Part shown: piece by piece, positions 32,633 to 40,601 of the stretch
Numbering within the stretch: the first letter of the stretch is position 1
How the letters are laid out: every line of letters starts with the position of its first letter
Assembly: GCF_003260125.1 (NCBI RefSeq)
Contig: NZ_QHKO01000011.1
Coordinates: 1-64,000, forward strand
From: Lujinxingia litoralis
GTDB lineage: Bacteria; Myxococcota_A; Bradymonadia; Bradymonadales; Bradymonadaceae
DNA length: 64,000 bases
Reading direction: 5' to 3'
Made by a program: the position numbers and the translations under genes
The notes under the pieces: generated by a model
Told to the model about the DNA's origin: nothing
The model's database searches: none
The model's input: the letters and a program-made list of their open reading frames with translations, nothing else

Positions 32633-34669
32633 TCAGTAGCGCGCGTTCAACGCCAGAAAGAGCGCGCGGGGGGCGATGGGCAAGAAGCGCGCGTCGCCCT
32701 GATTTAAGAGGTTGGTGCCGCGCAGCGAGACCGAGAGGTGATCGCCAACATCACGCCACAGGTGCGCGTCGATCAGCGCGGAGGCCGGGGCGGTGTCGGG
32801 GGCGTCGAGCTCGGTGGTGCCCGCGAAGTAGTAGGGGCGCTCAGAGGTGAGTTGCGCGCGCAGGTTGGCCTTGAGCCCCAGGGGCAGGCGATCGGCCCCC
32901 ACCGCCAGGCTCACACGGTGCGGGGCGCGTCCTTCCAGGGGGCGGTTCAGATCGCGATCGAGGGTGTCGGTCAGCGTGTAGCCCAGCTCCAGGCGCACCC
33001 CTTTACCGGGGCGCACGCGCAGCATCGATTCGACCCCGCGGGTGCGGGCGCGGGCGATGTTCGTGTAGCTGAACACCAACGCCTGGTCGGCGCCGGCGCT
33101 CTCGGAGGTGGTGGAGCCGATGAGGTTGTCGAGCTCGTTCCAGAAGAGGTTCACCTCGACATCGACCTGCTCAAGCGGGCGCCAGAGTGCGCCGAGCTGG
33201 AAGGAACGCGAGGTCTCCGGCTTCAGCTCGGGGTTGCCCCGGACCACGTAGCCCACCGCCGGGTTCTCAAAGTCGAGCAAAAGCTCCTGGAAGCTCGGCG
33301 CGCGGTAGGCCATCGCCGCGCTCCCCAGCACGTTGAGTTTTTCGAAGACCTGATAGCGCACCGAGAGGGCCGGGCTGGGGTGAAAGCCGTACTGGGAGTC
33401 CAGATCGAGGCGAATGCCGGGCATCAAAACCAGCTGCTGCGCATCGCCCAGAAACCACTCATTCTGGGCAAAAAGCGCCAGACGATCGCGTTCCCCGACG
33501 CCGTCGCGAAGTCGCTCGGAGTCAAAACGGTGCAATGCCCCCTCGACGCCCACCGTCAGGATGTTGGTGTCGCTTAAGGGGCGCTCGTAGACGCTCTCGA
33601 CGATGGCCTGGGTCTCGCGGCTGTCTTCGTAGCGATCGAGGGCGTCGGAGTGGCGCTGGTCGTAAAAAAACTGGTTGCGGAAGACCTGAAACGTGGCTGT
33701 GGTGCGCAGTCGCCCCTCGCCCTGGCGCTCGGCGTAGATCGAGCCCAGCGCGTCTTCATAGGCGTTGAGGCGGTCAAAGACCGCGCGTGAGGCACCGGCG
33801 TCGACCCGCTCCTGACGGCGCACCAGATAGGAGGCGCGCCCGCCCAACTCCCAGCGTTCGCCCAGCTCCCGGGCGCCCCCGAGGCCGGCCTGCGTCTCGT
33901 TATAAGAGCTGCCGGTGGAGAAGATGTCTTCGGGCGAAAGATCGTAGCCAGCAGCCTGGCGGTGGTTGGCCTCCAGGTGGGCGCGCCAGCCCTCGCGGCG
34001 CATCCCGGCACGGCCGCCGACCTCCAGTTGGTGGCGCTGCCCGTAGCCCAGCGAGGCTTCGGCCTCATAGGGCTCATCGCTAGTACGGGTGATGATGTTG
34101 ATGACTCCGGCCATGGCGTCGGCGCCGTAGAGAGCGGAGCCGGGCCCGCGCAGCACCTCGACCCGCTCGATGTTGCGGGAGGTGAAGCGAGTCAGGTCGA
34201 TCACCCCGTCGATGCGCCCGGCCACGCGTTGGCCATCGACCAGGACGAGCACGTAGTCGGCGTCCATGCCCTGCAGGCGCACCCCGGTGCCGCCGATGGT
34301 GGGTACGAGCTCCACGCCGGCCTGGGCGGCCAGGAGCTCACTGACATCGCGGGCTCCCGAGGCATCAATGGCTTCCCGGTCGATGACGGTGACCGGCACC
34401 GGGCTGTCTTCGCGCGCCTGGGCGCGGCGAGTACCGGTGACCACCACCTGGCCGCGGGCCTGGCGAGTTTCTCGGGTGGGGGATGGCTGGGCGGTCGCGT
34501 CGGCCCCGCGGGGAGGAGAGGGCGGAGCGCTGTCCTGGGGCGGCTCCGGCGCCTGCTGCGCCGCCGCCGGGGGAGCCAGCAATAGGCTCAGCCCCAGCGC
34601 CAGGGTGATCAGGACCCGGGCTCGACCGTCTCCGGGGAGGGGGGCATTGTGTCGGGGGTTCGGAGGCAT
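32633..34669 (-). CDS. hmuR: TonB-dependent outer-membrane receptor, probable heme receptor
   Basis: A 678-residue TonB-dependent receptor. A signal peptide with hydrophobic core 'VLITLALGLSLLLAPPAAAQ' ends near residue 38. A Pro/Ser-rich stretch follows, then TonB-box-like 'GQVVVTGTRR'. The plug domain contains 'PVPVTVIDREAIDASGARDVSELLA' and 'IERVEVLRGPGSALYGADAMAGVINIITR'. The barrel ends in an aromatic residue (...LFLALNARY). Length fits heme and siderophore receptors. Context (HmuY next, hmuTUVS divergent) supports heme import. ATG 34669 is preferred over a TTG at 34711, which lacks a leader. A Fur-like box at 34694-34712 lies 25 bases upstream. Confidence 0.88.
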   Translation of the reverse strand: MPPNPRHNAPLPGDGRARVLITLALGLSLLLAPPAAAQQAPEPPQDSAPPSPPRGADATAQPSPTRETRQARGQVVVTGTRRAQAREDSPVPVTVIDREAIDASGARDVSELLAAQAGVELVPTIGGTGVRLQGMDADYVLVLVDGQRVAGRIDGVIDLTRFTSRNIERVEVLRGPGSALYGADAMAGVINIITRTSDEPYEAEASLGYGQRHQLEVGGRAGMRREGWRAHLEANHRQAAGYDLSPEDIFSTGSSYNETQAGLGGARELGERWELGGRASYLVRRQERVDAGASRAVFDRLNAYEDALGSIYAERQGEGRLRTTATFQVFRNQFFYDQRHSDALDRYEDSRETQAIVESVYERPLSDTNILTVGVEGALHRFDSERLRDGVGERDRLALFAQNEWFLGDAQQLVLMPGIRLDLDSQYGFHPSPALSVRYQVFEKLNVLGSAAMAYRAPSFQELLLDFENPAVGYVVRGNPELKPETSRSFQLGALWRPLEQVDVEVNLFWNELDNLIGSTTSESAGADQALVFSYTNIARARTRGVESMLRVRPGKGVRLELGYTLTDTLDRDLNRPLEGRAPHRVSLAVGADRLPLGLKANLRAQLTSERPYYFAGTTELDAPDTAPASALIDAHLWRDVGDHLSVSLRGTNLLNQGDARFLPIAPRALFLALNARY

Positions 34670-34693
34670 CTGTCGATCTCTTCTTTGCGCGAT

Positions 34694-34712
34694 ATTGAAA
34701 ACCAATTTCAAT
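34694..34712. promoter_or_regulatory. Fur-like box 1 (hmuR side)
   Basis: ATTGAAA-ACCAA-TTTCAAT, a perfect 7-bp inverted repeat 25 bases before hmuR. It resembles AT-rich Fur operators; the assignment is by sequence character and heme-uptake context. Confidence 0.65.
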
Positions 34713-34754
34713 TAGCGAGGGTTAATGGTTCCCCCGGGAGCTGTCAAAGGTAAT

Positions 34755-34777
34755 TTGAAAATGAAAACGATTTTCAA
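34755..34777. promoter_or_regulatory. Fur-like box 2 (central)
   Basis: TTGAAAAT-GAAAACG-ATTTTCAA has perfect 8-bp arms. Its core GAAAATGAAAACGATTTTC follows the Fur consensus GATAATGATAATCATTATC at most positions. Confidence 0.72.
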
Positions 34778-34784
34778 TATCTGC

Positions 34785-34807
34785 TTGAAAATGAAAATGC
34801 GTTTCAA
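34785..34807. promoter_or_regulatory. Fur-like box 3 (hmuT side)
   Basis: TTGAAA, 11 bases, then TTTCAA. The inner GAAAATGAAAATGCGTTTC is Fur-like. It lies 74 bases before hmuT and 7 bases from box 2, so cooperative binding is possible. Confidence 0.62.
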
Positions 34808-34880
34808 TATCCATGGTGTCGCGTTGAGTCAGTAACCCCGGCGGATGGGGTTTGGAACTTTTTGAGAAAGGATGAAGATC

Positions 34881-35906
34881 ATGAACCAGGACAGGGCCGG
34901 GGCCGCACTTACCTCTTCGAAGTCGCGTGTGATGGACCGCGCGCTGGCCGCGCTGGCGATGGCGCTGGTGGCCCTGTGTGCGGCAACCCAGATCGCCTGC
35001 GACTCCGGCGCGAAGACCTCCACCGACGAGGGAGGCGCCCAGGCCAGCACCGCCACGCAACCCGAAGAGCGCGCCGATGGCGCGGAGGCCGCCGCGGCAG
35101 ACGACCCCGTCGAAGCCGAGCGCCTGGTCGTGCTGGGCGGCCCCATCGCCGAGATCGCCTTTGCGCTGGGCGCAGGCGATCAGGTCGTCGCCGCCGACAA
35201 GTCCGCTGAATACCCGCCCGAGGCCGCCGCGGTCGCCACGCTCGACTACTACCGAAAGACGTCTGTGGAGGCCGTGCTCTCCAGGCGTCCCGGGCGCGTG
35301 CTGGCCTCGGAGGGCGTGGGCCCGGCCGAGGTCGTCGACCAGCTCAAAGCGGCCGGCGTCGAGGTCACGGTGTTCGAGGAGCCCCATAACATCGCCCAGG
35401 CTCGCGAACGCATCCTCAAGGTCGGCGAGGCGCTCGGACGCAGCGAAGAGGCCCGGGGGCTGGTGGCCGAGTTCGACGCGACGCTGGAGAACGCGGAAGC
35501 CTCCGCCGCCCGGGTCGACGGGGAGCCGCGCGCGATTTTTGTCTACGCCCGCGGCCCGGGCACCCTGCTCATCGGCGGCCGTGGCACAAGCGCCGCCACC
35601 GCCATTGAGCTGGCCGGCGCGAACCTTGTCTCCGGGGTGGAGGACTTTCGCCCGATGAGCGCCGAGGGGCTGATCGCCACTCGCCCCGACGTGATCGTCA
35701 TGACCGAGAAGGGGCTCAAGAGCCTGGGGGGCGTCGACAAGGTCTGGGAGCTGCCGGGCATGAGCCAGACTCCGGCGGCGGGCTTCCGGCAGGTGGTCGT
35801 GGTCGACGATCTCAAACTGCTGGGCTTCGGCCCTCGCTTCGGGGAGGCGGTCAGCGAACTCAGCGCGGGATTCGCAAACCTTGAGCGGGCGGAGTCACCG
35901 CAATGA
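34881..35906 (+). CDS. hmuT: Heme ABC transporter substrate-binding protein
   Basis: A 341-residue HmuT-type hemin-binding protein. A hydrophobic signal segment ends in lipobox 'TQIAC', giving a lipoprotein. An acidic Ala/Glu linker is followed by the class-III binding fold: 'RLVVLGGPIAEIAFALGAGDQVVAADKSAEYPPEA' and 'GYYRKTS' seen here as 'LDYYRKTSVEAVLSRRPG', then 'ARGPGTLLIGGRGTSAATAIELAGANLV'. It carries heme from the receptor to HmuUV. AAGGA precedes ATG 34881; the ATG at 34872 is too close to that site. It overlaps hmuU by four bases (ATGA). It is first in hmuTUVS, likely Fur-repressed. Confidence 0.92.
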   Translation: MNQDRAGAALTSSKSRVMDRALAALAMALVALCAATQIACDSGAKTSTDEGGAQASTATQPEERADGAEAAAADDPVEAERLVVLGGPIAEIAFALGAGDQVVAADKSAEYPPEAAAVATLDYYRKTSVEAVLSRRPGRVLASEGVGPAEVVDQLKAAGVEVTVFEEPHNIAQARERILKVGEALGRSEEARGLVAEFDATLENAEASAARVDGEPRAIFVYARGPGTLLIGGRGTSAATAIELAGANLVSGVEDFRPMSAEGLIATRPDVIVMTEKGLKSLGGVDKVWELPGMSQTPAAGFRQVVVVDDLKLLGFGPRFGEAVSELSAGFANLERAESPQ

Positions 35907-37003
35907 GCGCAGCGATGCCCCATAACGCCGAGTTTGGAAGTTCGCCGAGCGGACGGGCCGCCGAGCGGGCGCGGCGCCGGGGGCTGACGTTGGTCAGCCT
36001 GGGCGGGGCGCTGGTGGTCGTGGCGCTGGTCAGCCTGGGCGCCGGGGCGGTGGCCATCGCCCCGGGGGAGGTGCGCTCGGCGCTTATCTCGCTCGTTTTC
36101 GGCGGCGCCGAGGCCGACGCGATGCACCTGGCGGTGGTGGGCACGATCCGCGCCCCGCGCGTGCTTTTTGGCGCGCTGGTCGGTGCGACCCTGGGAGTGA
36201 GCGGCGCTGCGTTGCAGGGGATCTTTCGCAATCCCCTGGCCGACCCGGGGCTTATCGGCGTCTCCAGCGGCGCGTCGCTGGGGGTGGCGTGCGCGATGAT
36301 GCTGGGCGGCTCCCTCTCGGGGATGAAGGCCGGCTGGCTGGCCGGCGCAATGATCCCGGCTGCCGGGTTTGTGGGCGGTCTCATCGCCACCTCCATCGTG
36401 TATCGCCTGGCCACCCGCGGCGGCCGCACCGACGTGGCGACGATGCTGCTGGCGGGCATCGCCATCAACGCGTTTTGCGGCGCCGGGCTGGGGCTGCTGA
36501 TCTACGCCGCCAGCGACACCGAGCTGCGCGACTTTACGCTCTGGACGCTCGGCAGCCTGACCACCGCCAGCTGGTCGGTGCTGGCGCTGGCCACCCCGGT
36601 GGCCGTCCTGGCGATGGCGGGGCTGATCGCCCAGCAGCGTCAGCTCAACGCCATGCTCCTGGGGGAGTCGGAGGCCTATCACCTGGGCATCGACGCCGAT
36701 GCCGTCAAGAAGCGCGTGGTGGCGCTGAGCGCGCTGGCCGTCGGCGCCAGCGTGGGTTTTGCGGGCATGGTGGGCTTTGTCGGGCTGGTGGTGCCCCACC
36801 TTTTGAGGCTGGCCGGCGGCGCCGACCATCGCCTGGTGCTCCCGGGCTCGGCGCTGCTGGGGGCGGCCCTGCTGGTGGGGGCCGATGCCCTGGCACGCAC
36901 GGTAGCCGCGCCGGCGGAGCTGCCTATTGGCGTGATCACCTCGTTGATCGGAGCCCCCTTCTTCCTGTGGCTTCTGGCCCGGCAGCTAAAAGGAGTGGGT
37001 TGA
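35903..37003 (+). CDS. hmuU: Heme ABC transporter permease (FecCD family)
   Basis: A 366-residue inner-membrane permease of the FecCD/BtuC family with about nine or ten membrane segments. Family motifs are 'TIRAPRVLFGALVGATLGVSGAALQG', 'RNPLADPGLIGVSSGASLG' and, late in the protein, 'FAGMVGFVGLVVPHLLRLAGG', which contacts the ATPase. It imports heme with HmuT and HmuV. It starts in an ATGA overlap with hmuT; hmuV follows after 51 bases. Function assignment rests on operon context with hmuT and hmuS; the family also includes siderophore and B12 permeases. Confidence 0.93.
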   Translation: MSAAMPHNAEFGSSPSGRAAERARRRGLTLVSLGGALVVVALVSLGAGAVAIAPGEVRSALISLVFGGAEADAMHLAVVGTIRAPRVLFGALVGATLGVSGAALQGIFRNPLADPGLIGVSSGASLGVACAMMLGGSLSGMKAGWLAGAMIPAAGFVGGLIATSIVYRLATRGGRTDVATMLLAGIAINAFCGAGLGLLIYAASDTELRDFTLWTLGSLTTASWSVLALATPVAVLAMAGLIAQQRQLNAMLLGESEAYHLGIDADAVKKRVVALSALAVGASVGFAGMVGFVGLVVPHLLRLAGGADHRLVLPGSALLGAALLVGADALARTVAAPAELPIGVITSLIGAPFFLWLLARQLKGVG

Positions 37004-37054
37004 TGGTTTTTGTTCATAAAATCAAAGTGTTGCGAGCGTTGTGTGAGGCCGGTG

Positions 37055-37876
37055 ATGCCTGAGCTTCGAGCCATCGATATGAGCCTTTGCCTGGGCGGCG
37101 AAGCCATCGTCAGCGATGTGAGTCTGGGCGTGAAGCCCGGCGAATTCCTGGCGGTGGTGGGCCCCAGCGGCGCGGGGAAGTCCACCCTGCTCGGAGCGCT
37201 CTCCGGGGAGCTGCGGCCCTCGGGCGGCGAGGTCACGCTGGGGGCGAAGCCGCTGGCCCGCTGGCGCCTGGATGCGCTGGCCGGGGTGCGTGCGTTTTTG
37301 CCGCAATCGCCCTCGTTGAGCTTCCCCTTCCCGGTCATCGACGTGGTGCTGATGGGGCGCCAACCCCTTCATGACGGGGGTATCCGTTGGGTCGACGAGG
37401 TGCTCGCCAGGGATTGTTTGCGCCTTGTGGGCATCGAGCACCTGGCCGAGCGGGCCTATACCACGCTCTCCGGTGGCGAGCGCCAGCGGGTGCATTTTGC
37501 CCGGGTGCTGGCCCAGGTGGGGCCGGAGCGCCGGGACCCGCGCTACCTGCTCTTAGATGAGCCCACTTCCCAGCTCGATGTCGCCCACGCCTTCTCCGCG
37601 CTGCGGGTCGCCCGGGAGTTCTGTGCGCTGGGCGTGGGGGTGATCTGCGTGTTGCACGACCTCAACCTGGCCGCGCGCTTTGCCGACACCGTGGCGCTTC
37701 TGGCCCAGGGGCGTCTGCAGGCCCTCGGGCCGCCGGAGCACGTGTTCACCACCGAACTTCTCGCAACTCACTTCGGGGTCGACGCCGACATCGTCGACCA
37801 CCCGGCCACGGGCGCCCTGCAGGTGGTCGTGCTCGGGGACCGACTCTCTCACTCTCAGGAGACCACACCATGTTGA
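37055..37876 (+). CDS. hmuV: Heme ABC transporter ATP-binding protein
   Basis: A 273-residue ABC ATPase. Walker A is 'GPSGAGKST', Q-loop in 'FLPQSPSLSFPF', signature 'LSGGERQRVHFARVLAQ', Walker B 'YLLLDEPTSQLD' and switch His in 'VLHDLN'. The form 'GPERRDPRYLLLDEPTSQLDVAHA' with an insertion before Walker B is typical of HmuV/HemV. I chose ATG 37055 with GAGG upstream; ATG 37010 would add 15 unconserved residues. It powers HmuU. Its end overlaps hmuS by seven bases, consistent with translational coupling. Confidence 0.93.
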   Translation: MPELRAIDMSLCLGGEAIVSDVSLGVKPGEFLAVVGPSGAGKSTLLGALSGELRPSGGEVTLGAKPLARWRLDALAGVRAFLPQSPSLSFPFPVIDVVLMGRQPLHDGGIRWVDEVLARDCLRLVGIEHLAERAYTTLSGGERQRVHFARVLAQVGPERRDPRYLLLDEPTSQLDVAHAFSALRVAREFCALGVGVICVLHDLNLAARFADTVALLAQGRLQALGPPEHVFTTELLATHFGVDADIVDHPATGALQVVVLGDRLSHSQETTPC

Positions 37877-38913
37877 GCACCCACACCCACGATCCTTCGC
37901 CCCTTCTCAACCAGCTCCACGCCCTCAAAGAGGCCGAGCCCAAGATCCGTGCTCGCCGCGCCGCCGAACGCCTGGGGGTGAGTGAGGGCGAGCTGCTGGC
38001 CAGCCAGATAGGCCAGGGCGTGCAGCGCCTGGAGGGGGATTTTAAGGAGATGATCCGGGCCTTTGAGGCCTTTGGCGAAGTCATGGCGCTGACCCGCAAC
38101 GAGTCGGCGGTTCATGAGGTGCACGGCCGCTACGAAGACATCTCGTTTGATGGCATGACCGGCCTGGTGCTCCATCCGCTTATCGATCTGCGTCTGTTTA
38201 TGTGGTCCTGGCATCATGGTTTTGCCGTGGAGACGCCCTTTCGGGGGGGCGTGCGCAAGAGCCTGCAATTCTTCGACATCGACGGGACGGCCGTGCACAA
38301 GGTCTTTCGGACCGAGCACACCGACGAGGCGGCCTGGGAGGGGTTTGTCGAGCAGTATCGCAGCGAAGATCAGTCGCCCTTGATGGAGACGCAGGCCCGC
38401 AAGGCGAAAGCGCCGGAGACGCCCGACGCCGAGATCGATGTGGCGGGCTTCCAGGCCCGCTGGCAAGCGCTGGAGGATACCCACGAGTTTTTTGGGATGC
38501 TGAGCGAGTTTGGCGTGACGCGCACCCAGGCCATGCGCCTGGCGCCCAAGGGATATGCCCGTCAGGTCGATCCCGGCGCGGTCGTCACCATGCTGGAGGC
38601 GGCGCGGGACCAGGAGCTGGCCATCATGTGCTTTGTCGGCAGCAAAGGGTGTATTCAGATCTTCAGCGGCCAGGTTCACCGCCTGGTGCGCACCGGGGAG
38701 TGGTTCAATGTGCTCGATCCGACCTTTAATCTGCACCTGAAAGACGGTGATATCGCCCAGGCCTGGGTTGTGACCAAGCCCACCGTCGACGGTGATGTCA
38801 CGGCTCTGGAAGTATTTGATGATCAGGGAGAGGTGATTGCACTCTTCTTCGGCGCCCGCAAACCGGGGGTTCCCGAAATTGATGCCTGGCGAACGCTTGC
38901 CCACGCGCTCTAA
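37870..38913 (+). CDS. hmuS: HemS/HmuS-family heme-handling protein
   Basis: A 347-residue cytoplasmic protein of the HemS/ChuS/HmuS family with two repeated halves. N-half: 'AAERLGVSEGELLASQIGQGVQRLEGDF', 'GEVMALTRNESAVHEVHGRYEDI'. C-half: 'MLSEFGVTRTQAMRLAPKGYARQV' and 'IMCFVGSKGCIQIFSGQVHRLVRTGEWFNVLDPTFNLHL', where the conserved heme-ligand histidine lies. Members bind imported heme and in several species degrade it to release iron. CAGGAG precedes the ATG. It is last in hmuTUVS; its stop codon lies just before structured RNA copy 1, whose candidate -10 begins seven bases after the stop. Confidence 0.93.
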   Translation: MLSTHTHDPSPLLNQLHALKEAEPKIRARRAAERLGVSEGELLASQIGQGVQRLEGDFKEMIRAFEAFGEVMALTRNESAVHEVHGRYEDISFDGMTGLVLHPLIDLRLFMWSWHHGFAVETPFRGGVRKSLQFFDIDGTAVHKVFRTEHTDEAAWEGFVEQYRSEDQSPLMETQARKAKAPETPDAEIDVAGFQARWQALEDTHEFFGMLSEFGVTRTQAMRLAPKGYARQVDPGAVVTMLEAARDQELAIMCFVGSKGCIQIFSGQVHRLVRTGEWFNVLDPTFNLHLKDGDIAQAWVVTKPTVDGDVTALEVFDDQGEVIALFFGARKPGVPEIDAWRTLAHAL

Positions 38914-38926
38914 GTGCACATATTAA
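38897..38926 (+). promoter_or_regulatory. Candidate promoter of structured RNA copy 1
   Basis: TTGCCC at 38897-38902, 18 bases, then TATTAA at 38921-38926. Copy 2 has TTGGTG and CATTAA with the same 18-base spacing although the surrounding sequence differs. Confidence 0.4.
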
Positions 38927-38930
38927 AACT

Positions 38931-39267
38931 AAGTCACGAAGAGAGCAGGATGCTTCGTGCTGGCGCAGACAACAGATGAGTTCTTCGGAAGGCATCTGAA
39001 GTCATAAAGGTCAAATCACGGATTCGACGTCTTTCGAGACGCAAACGTGACACGACGGCGCCGAAGGTCGGGTGATGCTCTCGACGTCTTTCAGCAGGCG
39101 CAGGCATCACTTGATCGAGCAGCTTCAAAGCAAGGTGTCGCGATCAAGGAGCAATGCGACACCGGATGAAGCAGCCACATGAGTCGCGTGACGCCGTCGA
39201 CGTTTTGAAAAAAACGCAGGTGCCAGGCGACACAGAAAAACCCGGGCCCTTGAGGCCCGGGTTTTTT
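38931..39267 (+). ncRNA. Novel structured RNA candidate, copy 1
   Basis: A 337-base non-coding element ending in a terminator. Stems: CACGAAG/CTTCGTG (38935-38941, 38953-38959); CAGATG/CATCTG (38973-38978, 38993-38998), whose inner helix closes a TTCG tetraloop; GTGATGC/GCATCAC (39072-39078, 39104-39110); GCTTCA/TGAAGC (39122-39127, 39167-39172) enclosing GGTGTCGC/GCGACACC (39134-39141, 39156-39163); CGTTTT/AAAACG near 39201-39216; and the terminator CCCGGGCC/GGCCCGGG with six T. Copy 2 at 40602 has the same architecture. A block of 49 bases at 39072-39120 is identical in both. I recognise no tmRNA, 6S, RNase P or SRP features. No open frame is conserved between the copies. Confidence 0.8.
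39236..39267. terminator. Terminator of structured RNA copy 1
   Basis: AAAAA-CCCGGGCC, loop CTTGA, GGCCCGGG-TTTTTT. Symmetric A and T tracts make it potentially bidirectional; it also protects hmuS and copy 1 from the opposing hemG side. Confidence 0.93.
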
Positions 39268-39305
39268 GTTGTGGAGCGTGCGGTGGGCGGTCGGGTCCAG
39301 GTGAC

Positions 39306-39621
39306 ATGTCTGCCCCGAAATGTCTGACCCAGGGACGAACAAAGTCGAGTGTTTATGCGGCTAAACGGGGTGACATGTCTGACCGAGGGTCAGACAAGGT
39401 CGTGCAAGGTGTCTGACCGAGGGACAGACAAGAACGCGTCACATGTCTGACCCAGGGACGAACAAAGTCGAGTGTTTATGCGGGTGAACGGGGTGACATG
39501 TCTGACCGAGGGTCAGACACCGTCGCGTCACATGTCCGAGTGAGGGACAGACAAGAACGCGTCACATGTTCGACCGAGGGTCAGACACCGTCGCGTCACA
39601 TGTCCGACCCCCGGTCAGCCA
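39306..39621. repeat. Quasi-palindromic repeat cluster C (8 units)
   Basis: Eight 21-bp units start at 39321, 39376, 39410, 39444, 39499, 39533, 39567 and 39601. The best (39376 and 39499) are perfect: TGTCTGACC, GAG, GGTCAGACA. Others vary at one to three positions in either arm. A 29-base module with GAACAAAGTCGAGTGTTTAT occurs after units 1 and 4 and is shared with cluster A. Many units follow a CACA or GACA lead-in. No coding or cas context. Confidence 0.9.
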
Positions 39622-39669
39622 ATCTCAAAGAGACGCGGCGGATAGGGGGGAGGGGGGCGCCCGTCCCTA

Positions 39670-40260
39670 TCAGGGGGCGCTCGGTGCTTCGGAGTGGGTC
39701 TGCTTGGTGGCGATCTGGTCGATAAATTCGTCGCCAAAGGCGTCGACCGAGGCCCAGTCGGTGTACTCGTAGTCTTTACTCGTATCGAGTTTCTCGCCGC
39801 CTTCGGCCCGGCGCCCGGCCGAGCGCATGATCATGCGTTTCATAAAGCCGTAGCGCGAGAAGGGCATCGCGCCGGCGAAGGCCGCCAGAAGCATCGGCTG
39901 CCAGCCGGTCGCTTCCAAAAAGACGTCGAAGTAGTGATGCACCTCCTGGCGGCTCTCTTCGTCATCTCCGGCCGCCGAGAGACTCACCGAAAAGAACGCG
40001 TTTGCCACCTGGTTCAACGCGTGATGATTCGCTTTGGCAAAGCGTATCAGCGCTTTTGAGAAGCGCCCGATATGAATGGAGCCGCCGAGAATCACCCCGG
40101 CGTAGTGCTCCGGGGAGAAGTCGTCGGGGAGATCGTCCACATCCAGGAGCTCGATGGGATAAGATTTGCTTTTAAAGTAGTCGGCCAGATGCCCGGCGAT
40201 CTTCTCGGTCTGGCCTTCCTGGCTGCTGTAGATCAGGGCGATGGTATCCTGGTGTGCCAT
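39670..40260 (-). CDS. hemG: Flavodoxin-type protoporphyrinogen oxidase HemG
   Basis: A 196-residue flavodoxin-fold protein of HemG length. The FMN-binding loop is 'IYSSQEGQTEKIA' at about 10-22; 'YAGVILGGSIHIGRFSKALIRFAKAN' and 'FFSVSLSAAG' are HemG-specific, as is 'FAGAMPFSRYGFMKRMIMR'. HemG oxidises protoporphyrinogen IX to protoporphyrin IX using membrane quinones. GAGGT precedes the ATG at 40260. It is transcribed toward the heme-uptake operon and lies between the two structured RNA copies, so heme synthesis and uptake genes cluster here. Its 3' end abuts repeat cluster C. Confidence 0.9.
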   Translation of the reverse strand: MAHQDTIALIYSSQEGQTEKIAGHLADYFKSKSYPIELLDVDDLPDDFSPEHYAGVILGGSIHIGRFSKALIRFAKANHHALNQVANAFFSVSLSAAGDDEESRQEVHHYFDVFLEATGWQPMLLAAFAGAMPFSRYGFMKRMIMRSAGRRAEGGEKLDTSKDYEYTDWASVDAFGDEFIDQIATKQTHSEAPSAP

Positions 40261-40601
40261 GGGAGTACCTCGGGTAAGAGGGAAGCGCGTAAAGGCGTCG
40301 GGGCCCGCACGCCGGCTCGCAAAAGGGGCCGTGACCGAAATCTAGACACGCGTGGGGGGAGCCCTGAGCCAACCCGCGACCGGGGGCTCGGTGGTCCGCA
40401 GGCAAGGCCTGGGTCTACTCCCTCCGTAGAAGAACTCAGCCGGTGCTGTTGCATCTGCCGAATGCCCGCCGGGCGCTCCCCCAATCGTCTTCGCCCTCTC
40501 ACTGCGGCCGCCCGCGTGTGGAGTGGTCGCAGAGCGCCGGGACTCGGGGGGCTTTCGAGGTTTTTGGTTGGTGAGCGGCTGAAAGTGCACACATTAAACT
40601 T
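40261..40601. other. Intergenic region between hemG and RNA copy 2
   Basis: A 341-base GC-rich gap that should hold the hemG promoter on the minus strand and the RNA copy 2 promoter on the plus strand. The short frames on either strand show no family features. Confidence 0.45.
40568..40597 (+). promoter_or_regulatory. Candidate promoter of structured RNA copy 2
   Basis: TTGGTG at 40568-40573, 18 bases, CATTAA at 40592-40597, positioned as in copy 1. The shared AAGTGCACA lies just upstream of the -10. Confidence 0.4.

Noticed and set aside
38931..39267. tmRNA, 6S RNA, RNase P RNA or SRP RNA as identity of the structured element
   Set aside because: I looked for their hallmark sequences (tmRNA tRNA-like ends and tag, 6S long bulged helix, RNase P universal core, SRP GNAR loop motifs) and did not see them.
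39306..39621. Insertion sequence or transposon remnant
   Set aside because: No transposase frame, terminal inverted repeats or target duplication could be seen around cluster C.
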